NCBI GenBank assembly: GCA_018907035.1
Contig: JACCIC010000179.1
Span: 394,001 to 458,000, forward strand
DNA length: 64,000 nt
Source of the DNA: Sycobia sp. Sy_11
Lineage: Eukaryota; Arthropoda; Insecta; Hymenoptera; Epichrysomallidae
Direction: 5' to 3'
Shown here: positions 25,815-37,859 of the stretch, piece after piece
How the letters are laid out: each line of letters starts with the position of its first letter
How positions within the stretch are numbered: position 1 is the first letter of the stretch
Notes under the pieces: model-generated
Database searches by the model: none
The model's input: only the letters and a program-made list of their open reading frames with translations
Told to the model about the DNA's origin: nothing
Made by a program: the position numbers and the translations under genes

Positions 25815-27036
25815 ACAGGTCGTTTAATAAGTCATGAGACTATCCCAGAGATGGTGCTAGTAGTATTAAACTGGCCAAGTTTCCCTAGAGTACGAACCTT
25901 TACATGAAACGTGTCGATGGGACCACAAACAGCAGAGTTATTGAGGTTAGAGTAAAGTCACTTTGTAATTTGTTTGAAAAATGAAAAAAAGCGAGTATGG
26001 CGTTTTTTTAATGGGTGAAAACACCGTAGAAGCCCAGCAATGTCTTTAAAAACATTATCCTTTTCATCCAAACCAACGATTGGTCGGTTATATGCTGAGT
26101 TTAAACGTGGTTGTACGGACATAAACGATTCAGAACGTTCGGATAGGCCATTGGTAGCCATTACACCGGACAATGTAAGTGAAGTCTTCAAAATCGTAAG
26201 GAAAGATCGCAAAATGAAGATTCGTGAGATTGTAGAAACGACACAGACATCATTTGGAAGCGTATTTACATTCCTGCACGAAAAATTGAGCATGAAAAAG
26301 GTTTCTTCCAAGTGGGTGCCGCGATTGCTTTCAGTGGATCAAAAACAGCAACAAGTCGACGATTCAGAGAGCTGTTCATCGCTATTTACTCGCAATAAAA
26401 AGTATGTTCTGCGTCGATACGTGATCATGAATAAAACATGGATACCTCATTTTACTCCGGAGGCGAATCGGCAATCATCTGAGTGACGCATGGCTGGTGA
26501 AAGCCGCCTAAAGCGTCCAAAAAGGCAGCAGTCTGCTGGCAAAGTCATGGCGTCTATTTTTTGGGATACACATGACGTGGTTTTCATTGACTATCTAGAA
26601 AAAGGTGAATCGATCAAGAGTAATTATTATATTGTCTTGCCGCCGGTACGTTTGAAGGAGGAGATCGCAGCAAAACGACCGCACATGAAGAAGAAAAAAA
26701 TCCTTTTTCACCAAGACAATGCACGACGCCACAAGTCGATTTGCTTCCGCACCCCTCGTATTCACCAGGTTGAGCCTTCAGCGTCTACTGGCTCTTTACG
26801 GATCTCCAAAAAATGCTCCAGGAAAGAAACTTTGGCTCGAATGAGGTTATTGCCATACTGAAGCCTATTTTGAAGCAAAGGATAAATCCTTCTATAAACA
26901 TGGTATAGAAAAGTTGAAAAAGCGTTGTAACGATTGTATCATTCTAAAATAAGATTACATTGATGAAAGAAAAAAAGATTTTTGAGAAAAAATATTATTG
27001 TTTTCGTTGTTAGTCTCGGGAATTATTGAACGACGT
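25815..27036 (+). mobile_element. Mariner element, irritans-like lineage, decayed
   Basis: The left end ACAGGTCGTTTAATAAGTC pairs imperfectly with the right end, which reads GAATTATTGAACGACGT before reverse-complementing. The length of about 1.22 kb is typical of mariner. It lies in the inferred first intron of gene C. Confidence 0.82.
25960..26930 (+). pseudogene. Irritans-type mariner transposase pseudogene
   Basis: The parts at 26040-26486 (SERSDRPLVAITPDNVSEVF, RKMKIREIVE, SVDQKQQQVDDSE, NKTWIPHFTPEANRQSSE) and 26490-26861 (SAGKVMASIFWDTHDVVFID, EEIAAKRPHMKKKKILFHQD, NARRHKS) form one transposase split by a stop at 26484-26486. The block normally reading DETW has Asn at the first catalytic Asp position, so even a restored frame would lack that residue. 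A frameshift also spoils the third-Asp region. Confidence 0.83.
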
Positions 27037-27773
27037 ATTGTTTATCATTAGCTTCAGCATAGCGGGTACAACATTGGCTGATTTCACACCCATTTCCAAT
27101 TTCAATGAACATTGACATACCAATGTCCGTTATGAAGTTCACATTTTATTTGTGAAATATTGAAAAAAGAATCATTACATTAATTAATAATAAATATATA
27201 CTTACGTGAATAATAAATATATACTTACCTGTATATATTTCACCATTGTAACCTATTATTGATCTAATGCAATATAAAAGCGGGCTGGATGATGCCCAAA
27301 AGATTCGTTTGGGTAACAAATTTGATATACTTAATATTATTTGAAATAGTTGTATTTTTTCATTTTAAATTCTTTTAGTTTTGATTTGTTCATTCACTTA
27401 TGTTTAAAAGACGAAGATGTAAATTTTTTTTATTTATTCATTATTGTTTAATAATCATAATATATTTATTTAAATTTATTTTATTGTTGTTTTTCTTATA
27501 ATAATAAATAAATATAAGAAATTGTTATTATATAGTTTCAATTGTAAAATTATATTAAATTTTGTACGAATATAAATATTCACAGTTGTTATTAGTGAAG
27601 GAACTTATTATGTTGCAATAACTTTAGCATCTAAATAAAGGTAGTAAAAAAGTATCGTAATATAAGAATGTTTTATAATGCTAGAAACTTTTAATATTAG
27701 AAATTAAAATTACATTATGTACAATTGAATTGATTGTGAAATTAAAATTACATTATATACAAAAAATTTAATA

Positions 27774-28180
27774 ATCTGGTGATATAGATACAAAATAGAA
27801 TTATAGTCAATAAAAAAATTATTATTTTTTACCACTTATTATAAGCTATTATAATTCCTTGATTAGTCGGTTCGAATTCGATTCTAACCTTTTGAAACTT
27901 CTAATTATATGTAACTAAATAGTTCATACAGTATAATTTTTATTATAAGTTAGTATAAAACAAATTAAAATTCCTGACAATACGTATTTAATTAATATAA
28001 TTAAACTAACTAATAAAAAAACTGATGTGAGGTACAAGAATAAAATATCATATAATTAAAAAATTCAAAACTTTGGAATCGAATTTGAACCGACGAACCA
28101 ATATATTAGCTTTGCAATAAGCGACAGAAAATAATAATTTTTTATTAATTATAATTCTAATTTGTATTGATATCAGGTTA
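27774..28180. mobile_element. Foldback element with a tRNA T-arm-like motif in each arm
   Basis: The left arm, about 27774-27912, matches the reverse complement of 28045-28180: CTG-TGATAT, AAT-AGAATTATA-T-AATAAAAA, TTATTATTTT, CTTATT, and GTCGGTTCGAATTCGATTC against GTCGGTTCAAATTCGATTC. In both arms GTCGG-TTC(A/G)AAT-TCGAT can pair as a five-base T stem with a seven-base loop, and holds a B-box. It lies just upstream of gene C. Confidence 0.65.
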
Positions 28181-28577
28181 TGCAATATTTCTTTATATTA
28201 ATATAATAATAGAATCTAATAAAATAGATTCAATAAGCAAAATTGTTTCGAAATCAGACATTCGTTTGCAAAAATTAGTTTTCTAATACCAAATATATAA
28301 AATATTCTTTCGTTTATAATCATTTTCATATTGAATGAGGTTGAAGTTATTCAAAAAAATATAGTTTTGATCTGTTTTACGATTACTTGATCTAAATTGT
28401 CATTTTTTTATTTATTTAAAATGAAAATATATAATACAAGTAGTGAATTGTCATTTTTTCATAGATTCTTATCATCTTTAATTTAATAGGTTGTTTCATA
28501 ATTAAATATCTATTTAATATAATTAATTTTAAAATTCTTAATTTTATATTACAGTGGTTTCAAGTTGAGCACGAAAA

Positions 28578-29292
28578 ATGTCGTTTTTGAAGACAGTGAT
28601 CGTGATTTTTGCGACGTTCTGCAGCCACTTTCAATTGCAAGTGAACTGTCAGGATCATACACAGTTAACAAAGTATTATTCGAGCGAAGGTCTAGAAATG
28701 ATACGTGGAAAGCATCAACTTAATGGACTATCGTTGGCATATGCGATCTGTGAAACGAGCAATAACAATCAAAAGATATCTTGTTTTGTAACAATGGAAC
28801 CTAGCGTTTTGGATGACTCAAAACAGCCATACACGTGCGAAATAACTTTGAAATCTCATCCAAAAGAGAAAAAAATATATGAAATCTTAGAAGTAAATGT
28901 TTGGAGTCACGATCTGGCTGTCCTTATTTGGCGGTCAATTTCACATAATGGGAAGAAAGAAGAGGTTGTTATAAAAACAATACACGGAAATCAATGCGCG
29001 TCATCAGACCAAGCAGTGCCTATTCGTGATTCTGTTGATACAAAACGCGAGATATTTTTTTTGCCCTACTATGACAAATATGATATTTTTTTCCTCAATA
29101 GCCGTCTCTGCCCTGGTCATTATTGCAAGTTAACTGTAGATAGATTTGGCAATGCTTATAATTTAGTGACTTGGATTCCTAACACTGGTTTAATCCATGA
29201 TGTGAAAATTATTGACTATAAAGAGCAGCGATTGATAGTTCTGTTAAATCGAGAAACCAACAAAGGGTCCTTTTATTTGAAGTATGAATCTA
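28578..29292 (+). CDS. Gene C, coding exon 1: secreted cysteine-rich propeller-like protein
   Basis: First coding exon of a predicted 384-aa protein. An acceptor AG lies at 28553-28554, 23 bases before the ATG. The signal peptide is MSFLKTVIVIFATFC...VNC, with predicted cleavage before QDH. It is very close to gene B throughout: YYSSEGLEMIRGKHQL, LAYAIC, YTCEITL, IYEILEVNVW, REIFFLPYYDKYDIFF, LCPGHYCKLTV and LIHDVKIIDYKEQRLIVLLN. The six exon-1 cysteines of the mature chain occupy the same positions as in B. The exon stops at 29292, one base into a codon, followed by GTAAGT; the last exonic base is A where B, D and E have G. The next intron is 4815 bases long and has taken in a mariner remnant and other repeats. 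Function is unknown. Confidence 0.88.
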
Positions 29293-29384
29293 GTAAGTAT
29301 AATTAACAACAATATACATTATATAAGTATAAAAATCAGAGCGATTTACTTTTTAATTTCAAAATATAAAATTTTATTTAAAAG

Positions 29385-29570
29385 AATTGTGTCGCTCCGC
29401 CTAGTAATTAAATTTAATAGTAACGCGAGTGACACTCCGGTTGTATGCGCGACTATTTTTCTTTCCGCGGAAGACCGGCGAATTTTGACCCTATTTTTGA
29501 TCTAGTCTTTACGACCAAAAGCCAGGGATGTGGGTATGTATGAACTACTCGATTTACGCGAGACAAATAA
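29385..29570. other. GC-richer segment at start of gene C intron, unidentified
   Basis: It contains TGTCGCTCCGCC and CTTTCCGCGGAAGACCGGCG, unlike the AT-rich intron around it, followed by AAATAAAATGAG-AAAATAAAACC. It resembles an LTR fragment, but no matching end was found. Confidence 0.25.
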
Positions 29571-30289
29571 AATGAGAGCAAAATAAAACCAATATATTTT
29601 AACACTAATCTTATTGTTAATCGCGAGAAGAAGAAGAAATATTACTAACTAGAATTAACCTAAAATCTACCTAAACATTAAAGTGCGTTTAATTTCTTCT
29701 TCATCTTTCCTGTTCCCTTTTTTCTTTGTAATAAAGTAATAATAATTTTAAATGTTGCTGGACGCTTTAAGGAAGCACTTCTTAGCATTTTTCATATCAT
29801 TACTTTGTTAAAATGTTACTTTAAGAGTTACGCTCAGTAGTAGTTTGAATAATGTAAAGCACGATATTCGGGCACGAATTCTTTCCTATAAAATAATTAT
29901 ACAAATGAGTAACTATATATTAATATATGTCCATAATTTATTTTATATTGACTGAAAAAATGAAATTCAAATCATTTTCCTCGATATTTGTAAGATTCAT
30001 TAATGCTATCCCTAAGATTAATTAATGCTATCCTTGTTTTTGCCGATAGAAAACGCCACATGATATTAAACTAGATTATATTATTCTAAATGATCCACAG
30101 AGGAATAATTATTTATTCGAATATGAAAATTCTACTTATTTCCTATAAATAACTAGTCAATTAGTCATTTACCGACGTTTTGTTTTATTATTAGGATCTT
30201 GAATATGTTTTCGCTGTTTGTTTTGAAGTAAAAATTTTATTTAAAATATTTAAAATAAAAGCATTTCATTAAAAGAACACTTTCTGCCA

Positions 30290-31000
30290 AGTTCCTATCA
30301 GTACTTTTATCTTTTTCATCAGAACGAAAGTGCTGATCAGCTTCTCCGTGTGCCATCCATCCTGAAGTGTCTTCAGGAAGATTTTCACTGCTTTATCAAC
30401 ACAAGACCAAACGTTGTCGTGTAACAAAATTACCCGCCATTACCCGCGATAGTCACATTCGGTACAAACAGCTCGTAATAACTTACATTCTACAGATCAC
30501 ACAGAATATATATAAATTATCGTACTATACCCAGTTTTCATCGCCAGCCGCGATACGGTGCAAAAAAGCCTTTTCTTTTCTGTTCTTGAAGCAATAGTTT
30601 ACACGTAACAAAACGCCGATTGACATCTCTCGGCTTTCATTCATACGGCATCCACTGCCATTACATCTGGATCATTCCTAACACTTTTAGACGTTTTGAA
30701 ACAAAAGGCTCATCTTCTTGTAATGTTTTCCCAAGTTCTGCTGGCGTCTGACATCGGCCCTGATCAAGTGATTCCTTCAATTCTTTATCTTCAAAATTTT
30801 TCGGTGCGCTAAAACGTACTTTATCCTCCAATTCAAATTTGTCAGTCTTAAAGTGTCGAAACTAGTTTCTGCGTATCTTAGTTGGCAGAATACTAACACC
30901 AGAAGTCTCAAAAAAAATTCTATGTGTTTCAGCAGCAGATTTGTTTTGAATAAATTAGTAAATCAAAATTCTTTGTAAATAAACTTTATTTAGTATAGAA
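30290..31000 (-). pseudogene. Mariner transposase pseudogene with internal deletion, in gene C intron
   Basis: On the - strand the pieces are SAAETHRIFFETSGVS, NFEDKELKESLDQGRCQTPA, FVSKRLKVLGMIQ, RFVTCKLLLQEQKRKAFLHR and AGDENWV, the first catalytic Asp. A degenerate HDN block follows after an apparent deletion, then a short unaligned tail. It sits inside the 4.8-kb coding intron of gene C, in antisense orientation to the gene. Confidence 0.7.
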
Positions 31001-32288
31001 GTAATTATTTTCAGAGCTAACAAAGCATTTATTTACAATCAATTGAACTACTATGTAGTTTTCGAAAGTCGATTATCATTACCATTCGAAATTCCGTACA
31101 CGGGGTACTGCTTCTGCCATCTTTCATGAAACAGCGAAAGCTTATTCAAGATCCCAATACAAATTATTTTCATAAACTATTGCAGCTTTTAAACATTATG
31201 ATAAAAACACTGTCACAAAACAGTGTGTTCAATCATCCATTACATTCATAAAATGCGTTTTCTGTGCGAAGAATGGTTTTTCATCATATACTGGGACACG
31301 AATGTTGAACTATTGATACGTGCTTTTCAGCAGAGTTAGCTACTAATACATATTGACTGTTTGACTTCTAGAAGTTTTCTTAAATCAATCAGTTTTGAAT
31401 AATAGTATGATGTTTTAAGTGAATGCTCTTATGAATTTATCCCTTAATACCTTTTTGACTCATAGTGACAATTTCAGGACTGCATCATCAAAGCCTTCTA
31501 GAATTATACGCATCGAATTTTGCAACTCCCAAATAATTATATTACCTATAACATAGACACTACATATGTACTTATTATGAAAACTAAACAAGAATTGATT
31601 TTCCCAAAAGTTTTTTTTTTACATAACACTCACATCTTAATTGTTGAGGGCGGAATGACCATTATCCTGAATACAAAGAAAATTGTGAAATTTTCAATAG
31701 TTCATTTATTAATCGGATATTTATTGTTCGAAATTTATTTTACACGTAAAATTATTCGTTCTTCGTATAGTTCTACTTTTTTTTTTCATTTATTGGCCTT
31801 TGAAATCACATACATGACTTATATCAGCCATATAGTTCTACTTATAAACTCGTTCTAGCCATCAGCCTGTCGCATCTCCTGTCTTCCAAATTTCGGAAAA
31901 CTTTTACTTCGCAATATTTTTCAAGAAAATTTCACAATTAGTAATTTTGGCTTTTGATTATAATAGTTTTTATTATATTAAATTGGAATCACACTCGTTT
32001 ATTATTGTTTTTTTTTTATTAAATTGAATTAAACAAATAATACAATTTCAATGAACTCTTAGACATCGTTAATGAACTATGTTACGAATTGGAAGAGGTA
32101 TTATCAAAAACCTACGGATATGAGGGTGTGGGACTGTTTCTAGAATAACGTTGACATTAAATCGCTTACTTAAAAAATAATTTAAACCCTTTATGTTATA
32201 AATATTATTTTTATATAAAAGAAAATTCAATATTTTCTGGTTCTATCTATAAATCTTATATTAGCTTTAAATAATATCAGAAAAGAAC

Positions 32289-32323
32289 ACAGACACGCGC
32301 GCGCGCGCGCACAGAGAGAGAGA
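32289..32323. repeat. Compound (AC)(GC)n(AG)n microsatellite
   Basis: ACACGCGCGCGCGCGC is followed by ACAGAGAGAGAGA, in the gene C intron. Confidence 0.9.
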
Positions 32324-32415
32324 ATGATCAGCAATTTGTAAATCGTTTCACTATTATTATATATGTAAGTCAAATGTTAAGTCAAATGAAACTCACCAGC
32401 CATATTTGCATGTAT

Positions 32416-32419
<4 letters not shown>

Positions 32420-32461
<42 letters not shown>
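32420..32461. repeat. (CT)n microsatellite
   Basis: Pure CT run of about 41 bases, about 100 bases from the compound repeat. Confidence 0.9.
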
Positions 32462-32465
<4 letters not shown>

Positions 32466-33000
32466 TGTGTCAAATGGAATTATAATTAAAACTTCGCCGA
32501 TTAATAAGACAAAAGAAAAAGAAACAAATTATACCTATGTTAAATTTAAAATAATTAAGTATATTTAATTTAGTACAGTTTATTTTTTTATTTAGTAATG
32601 TCAATAAATTTGCGCTATAAAATAATAAATAAATAAAAATTGTTTAAGTTAGTTTTCTTTAAAAAACATAAATTAAATAATTTGTACAGCATACTATTAT
32701 ATAAATGAGAATCGAATCGTATAATATTTTTCTCAAGAAAATGTACTCAATAGTACAAAACAAATGTTATATATGCAAATCATAAATTGAAGCGTAAATC
32801 ATTTATTAGTGTTATTTACTGAAAATTTCTATAAGTAAAATTATGAATAAAAGCGTAAAGTTTAAATAATGTCGAGCGTGTTTCCGCAAATTCGTGTAGA
32901 GTAATTGTTCATGCGAAAATTTTCAGAAGAAAATGATGAAAAAATTAATAATATAACCGATAGAAAAAGACAATTAAGAATTTATAATTGTTTAAGAGTG

Positions 33001-33048
33001 ATTATTTATTATTTTTATTTATTTATTATTTATTATTTATTATTATTT
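33001..33048. repeat. ATT-rich simple repeat
   Basis: Repeated ATTTATTATTT units. Confidence 0.7.
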
Positions 33049-33084
33049 CGGAGTAATTATTAAACAAACGTAATTTATTAAAAA

Positions 33085-33400
33085 GGGATTCGCTTAGCGA
33101 TCACGGCTGTTAAGCCCCTAGCTCGAGGCTAGTTCGTGTACCTCGAGGCTGCTTGATCCGCTACGAGACTTGGTTTCGGGATATATAGGTCCTAGCCTGT
33201 AAGGTAAGACGTATTAGGTCGAGCCTAGGCCATTTTGGTGACGAGGAACGCAGCGAGCGAGTCTTGTCCGACATACATTCAATTGGCAAGGAAAACGCTC
33301 GCTTTGATCATTATCTCATTTTCTTTCCGGTTTAAGGAAACCCTCGAGCGAAAGCTGCGTCGCGCCGATGAAAGTCGGAGCTTACAGGTATAATAACTAT
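33085..33400. other. GC-richer island in gene C intron, unidentified
   Basis: This runs from AAAGGGATTCGCTTAGCG to about GGCATCGCGCAGGCTC. Short self-complementary stretches such as CTAGCTCGAGGCTAG occur. An AATAAA lies at about 33611. It may be a solo LTR or other retroelement piece, but no boundaries or duplications were found. Confidence 0.3.
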
Positions 33401-34107
33401 GTGCGCAGGCATCGCGCAGGCTCTCTTTTATCGTTTGCAATTCTCAATGAATAATATAGCTGCGCTATCGAAAAAATTGTAAACGTATTTTTCTTATTTT
33501 TGTAAAATACCTGTTAAAAGTTTTTCTTATGTTTTTTTCTTCTTCTTATATATATATTTTTTGTTGAACGTCTGCCTCCTACCGAGACCGATTCCTCATA
33601 CTCTCTCACAAATAAAATTGAACTACACGTCTAATTATTGATGAGTAGTAAGCAAAAAATAGAGACACCATATACGTAAAAAAGTTTCAACAGAATTACG
33701 TGCTCGTCTTCGAGCATCAAAAGAAATAATAAACGCATTCGAAGTGATCAATAAATTCGTTAAAAACGAGATTGAATACACGAAAATAATTGTTTTAGTT
33801 AAAATTTAAAAAAATGTTTTACAACTTTTTCCATCAGATATTGATCATTACATTGATTTTCCACAATCATATTCTAAAATATTGTTTTGATACAAAAAAT
33901 TCTTAACGACACGTTTAAAGAAAATATAAATACTGAATATTTATATAATAAAGTCGAATTATGTTTTGAAAATAACTTATAATATATTTCATTATCGGAC
34001 GGAGTTTCTTTAATTTTTCATTATAAAATGAAACAAGATTTAAAATTTTCAAATATGTAATCAAATTCTTTATGATGCGTTCTTAACAAAGCATGGCAAC
34101 TTTTTAG

Positions 34108-34547
34108 GAATGAAGAGACTGATGGAATACGAAAGTATCGACGGTCTGGTTTGGTCTACCACCCGCGGCTTCATTTCCATTTGTAGCTGTATAAGCTGCA
34201 CACAATTAGACGACGAGGGTACATTTCTGTCGGAAAAGAGACTGCAGATCAAGCAACCGTGTCGCCTATACAGTATATATAATCTGATGAATTCAGAACA
34301 ATTAGCTGTACTGCATGACGGTACAGAGAACGATTACTACCGCATTGCTAAGATTGATAAGAACGGAAATCTAGGACATACTCTGAATCTGCACTTAAGA
34401 CGTGGGGAGGAAATGGATTTATTAAATTCTCAATTCTTCATGAAAACTAATCTAAATTATTGTTTAGCGCTGTTTCATGATGTACCGTACGATTCTAATA
34501 ATTATCAAAGTTTCTTAGATTGTTTTTCCCTTAACTACTTGCAATAG
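34108..34547 (+). CDS. Gene C, coding exon 2
   Basis: Last exon of gene C. It opens after the acceptor TTTTTAG ending at 34107. GA completes an Arg codon with the A left by exon 1, and 145 codons follow to TAG. Landmarks are GLVWSTTRGFISICSCISC, QPCRLYSIYNLMNSEQLAVL, ENDYYRIAKIDKNGNLGHTL, LLNSQFF, YCLALFHDV and LDCFSLNYLQ. The ATG at 34110 is internal to the spliced frame and need not be used. The joined reading frame is open from 28578 to 34547 with no frameshift. An AATAAA lies at 34959-34964, rather far downstream. Confidence 0.87.
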
Positions 34548-35199
34548 ATGTATTTCCAACTAATTAAAAAAAAATTCTGTTATTATTCTCAACGGAACTT
34601 TGATTATATAAATTTATTTTTGTTTAAGCTTATAATTCCTTGATGATATAAAAATTGTATAATGATACCTATAGCAAAACGATATAGCAGTAAAATTAAA
34701 AAAAATTTGATTATTCTTAACTTTATAATTAATTAGATCCTTTATCTATAGTTTTTCTTAAGCCTTATCATAACAGTATTGCATTAACACTTAATTCTCA
34801 AAAGTGATTATCTAAAGAATGTTGAAAATAACTAACTTGAATTCTAAATGAATAATGATATTGCCAAACTATTGCAGCAAATTCATAAAAATAGAATTAT
34901 GTTATCAGCTGCATGCTCAGTTCCTGACAGTGACAAATTAATTGCGAATTTTGTAAAAAATAAAGAACAATATACAGATTATTAAGTGTCTTATTTATTT
35001 AATGATTAATAATTAATTTTATACCATAAAAAAATAATTTGATCATTTACTATAATACTTCTGTTTTGTTTTCTTTTAATAATAATTGTATGGAAATACT
35101 GAAGAAAGAGTTCAAGAGGAATATAATAATAATAAGGACAAGGAATATGCATTCAGGTGAATATTCAACAAATAACATTTCAATTAGATGTGTATTTGA

Positions 35200-35980
35200 T
35201 TTGTATGTATTCACGTGAGGCACTAAAAAACCTCCACTCGGTGAGAGGAGGAAAAAGCCTTTAGCGCGACGCACTTTACAGATTATCGGAAAATGGATTC
35301 TATGCACAACCGTTGGAGATGTTATAATCACACACTGTTACAATAAAGCGTCGATCACAATAACATAAATTTTCTAGATCTTACTTGCTGGAACGCTGTT
35401 ACATACCGTATGTGCACACACCCCGGGATACTCCGGCGCGATTCTGTGCTGCTGCATGCAGTAATATCGTAACAGCTGAAATCCTGCTCTGTCTCGCCGA
35501 TCCGACGTCTCGGGAGGGGGTGCGGCCCCTGCCACAGACAGCAGACACCGGGCGCCATTGCCGCCGGGAACTTCCTCGGCGCGATATCTCCGCAGGATTA
35601 AGTATCGTTTAATCGCGCTCTAAAATCGCACGCGCATACACGCAAAACACGAGTAGTTTATCTAATTATAAATATTTCTCTATGTGTTAGTTAAATTAAT
35701 AGATAAGATACGCGCGCAATCTTAAGGTAAAAGGGGAAGTAAAAGCTCCCTGTCTTAACGAGGCTTTGCACACGAATGAATGAGACGCTCTCTTCAACGA
35801 GGCAGTCGACACAGAAAAAAATTGGACAGGGTGGCTTTACCTGCACCTGGAGGGATGTTCCTCGAGGAAAAATTCCTACGCCTTGTTTGGGATGAATTAT
35901 GATCCCCAGGTCAATGCAAAGAGCGAACTGGCTCCCTATCTGTACATTACGTGTCCGATGTGCGTCGTTCCCTTTCACTT
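35200..35980. other. GC-rich region between genes C and D, unidentified
   Basis: The richest part, 35420-35620, includes CCCCGGGATACTCCGGCGCG and GGGCGCCATTGCCGCCGGG. A small hairpin, CCTCC-ACTCGGTGAG-AGGAGG, lies at about 35231. Open frames on both strands (35355-35612, 35691-35978) have no recognisable domain. Because repeat R1 and a gypsy fragment follow, it may be the 5' part of the same old retroelement. Confidence 0.3.
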
Positions 35981-36314
35981 GTTTTTCTTTGTCTTTGAGA
36001 AACGAGCAAGAAAGCGCACTGCTTGCGCAATAATCATATATTCAAATAAGTATTTTTCAAAAAAAAATGTTTAATTTTCGAATACAATAAATTAAACTAA
36101 CTTATTGAATGCATCGTAAGCTGTAGTAATTGCAAGAATGAATTCGACATCTCGGACGTAATGGTATTGATAAGATAAATATAAATAAATATATTTGAAA
36201 AAATAATTCGACGAGAAAGAGAAGTTTAATAAAAATTGAAGAATTTCAGAAAAAAACAAAAGGGTATAATACTGAAGTGAATTATAAATAAGGTCACAAA
36301 TACGTATAATTAAG

Positions 36315-36530
36315 GTACACAATTGATCCGTGCCTTGACAAAAAACCAGAAGAATTTTTCGAAAAATAGAGTACTGTGGGGAAAAACTTAAAGTTTTTCA
36401 AAGGAGGCTAAAAGGCTTTCTAAAACAGTGATCTGCGCTCTAACAGGAAATTCGGTCAGCTTTCCGTCAAGACTCGTTTACCAAATTACATTGAAATAAA
36501 CCGTATTTATTCGGCTAATTGCGGGAATAT
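36315..36530 (+). repeat. Dispersed repeat R1, copy 2
   Basis: Second copy of the repeat at 6343-6615. It lies directly upstream of a Ty3/gypsy RT/RNase H fragment, so R1 may belong to that element, for example as LTR or leader sequence. Confidence 0.5.
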
Positions 36531-36549
36531 TTGTTTATTTTGACGACGC

Positions 36550-37100
36550 AATAATAACAGCTAAAGCTCGATAAGCACATGACGAATGTTTGATTGAAGT
36601 TTTAACCCGTTTTAAATAGTTCGTGTTAACAACGTGAATGCAAAAACTGAAAATATCAGAAAGTTCTTAATTGGTTATGAACTTGATAATAAGGGACTCT
36701 ATTTAGATAAATTGATGCACTATCGGGCGCAGATATTTCAATCATAATCAGCATGGACACTCTCAACATGCGAACCTTAAGCTTTTTTTATCACCTGTTT
36801 AGCGATAGTTGAAAAAAAAAACGAGTATAGTACACATCGTCCATCTCATCTCGCGCAGAACAAAACTACTTTCAGCTTGATAGAGGCACGCTGGCATTAA
36901 TCTTTGCAATGAAAAAGTTTCACCGATATATTTTCGACCACGACTTTAATCCTCGAGACGGACCATAAATCGTTGAATTAGATTTCCTGGTCTAAAGAGG
37001 ATTGCCGCAAATGCCCGCTCTTGAGGTGTAAGGGCGGATTTCTTATTTAGCTGGATTTGATTTCCCGTTCCGACTATCCGCATCTCTAGTGAATCAGATA
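36550..37100 (+). pseudogene. Ty3/gypsy-type RT (3' end) and RNase H fragment
   Basis: The upstream part reads RKFLIGYELDNKGLYLDKL, resembling the end of gypsy reverse transcriptase. The second part reads YFQLDRGTLALIFAMKKFHR, then YIFDHDF, then a run ending GFDFPFRLSASLVNQI. This follows the order seen in gypsy RNase H (Y-x-QLDREALA, VKKFH-YLYG). Several stops show it is dead. Confidence 0.65.
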
Positions 37101-37859
37101 TAACAGCAAAATGATACAGTCGAACATGACGAGTATACTTATTTTGTGTGTGAAACTTGAGGTAATATCCATTGTAAAGTAATTGATAAAGAAATTTTTC
37201 GCGAAGCTAGTGTAAATAATGTGTACTCCAACGCTTATAGTAAGTCTACATTAATAAAGTGTATGACGAGGAGGTCAAAGAATCCAAATTGAAACAATTA
37301 GAATTGAATATTGATCGAAATTCGGTACTTATTACAAGGTTCAGACTTATTATTTCTTTCGAGTATAAAACTACAGACAATGCGCATGGAATAGTTACGA
37401 TAAAGTCTCTGTGGTTTAGTAGAAAATCTTATGGTCTGGTATTCACAATAAGATAACAAATAAAGCTTACTTTTATGAATTGTGCTTAGCAAACAATAAC
37501 GAGTAAAATTTAAATAATATCTAGTATTCTTGCTATTTAGAGACTGTTACATTTATTCAATGTATTTGCATTGACTTTATGCAAATAAAAGTCACGTATA
37601 GATAGAAAAATAGATAAATGCAATTACATGCCGATATAAAAATATGCGCATAATATAAAACTCGAATCAACATAACTAGAGAAATTTTGAATGCCTGAAT
37701 TAACTCAAAAGAGCTTCTGTAGGAAACATCTATTTAAAAAATCAAAAACAGAAATAAATACATATCATTAAAATCTGTGTCTGAAAGTTGAGATACTCTC
37801 CTTATAAATATATAACGAAAATATGTTTAATGAATGTCTAATTAAGTTGAAATCCTCTC

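Noticed and set aside
28045..28180. Mitochondrial tRNA insertion (NUMT) for the tRNA-like arm
   Set aside because: The inverted second copy and lack of neighbouring mitochondrial sequence fit a foldback or SINE better.
32374..32568. Open frame across a (CT)n run, and similar frames at 40654-40855
   Set aside because: They are low-complexity Ser-Leu peptides produced by the repeat.
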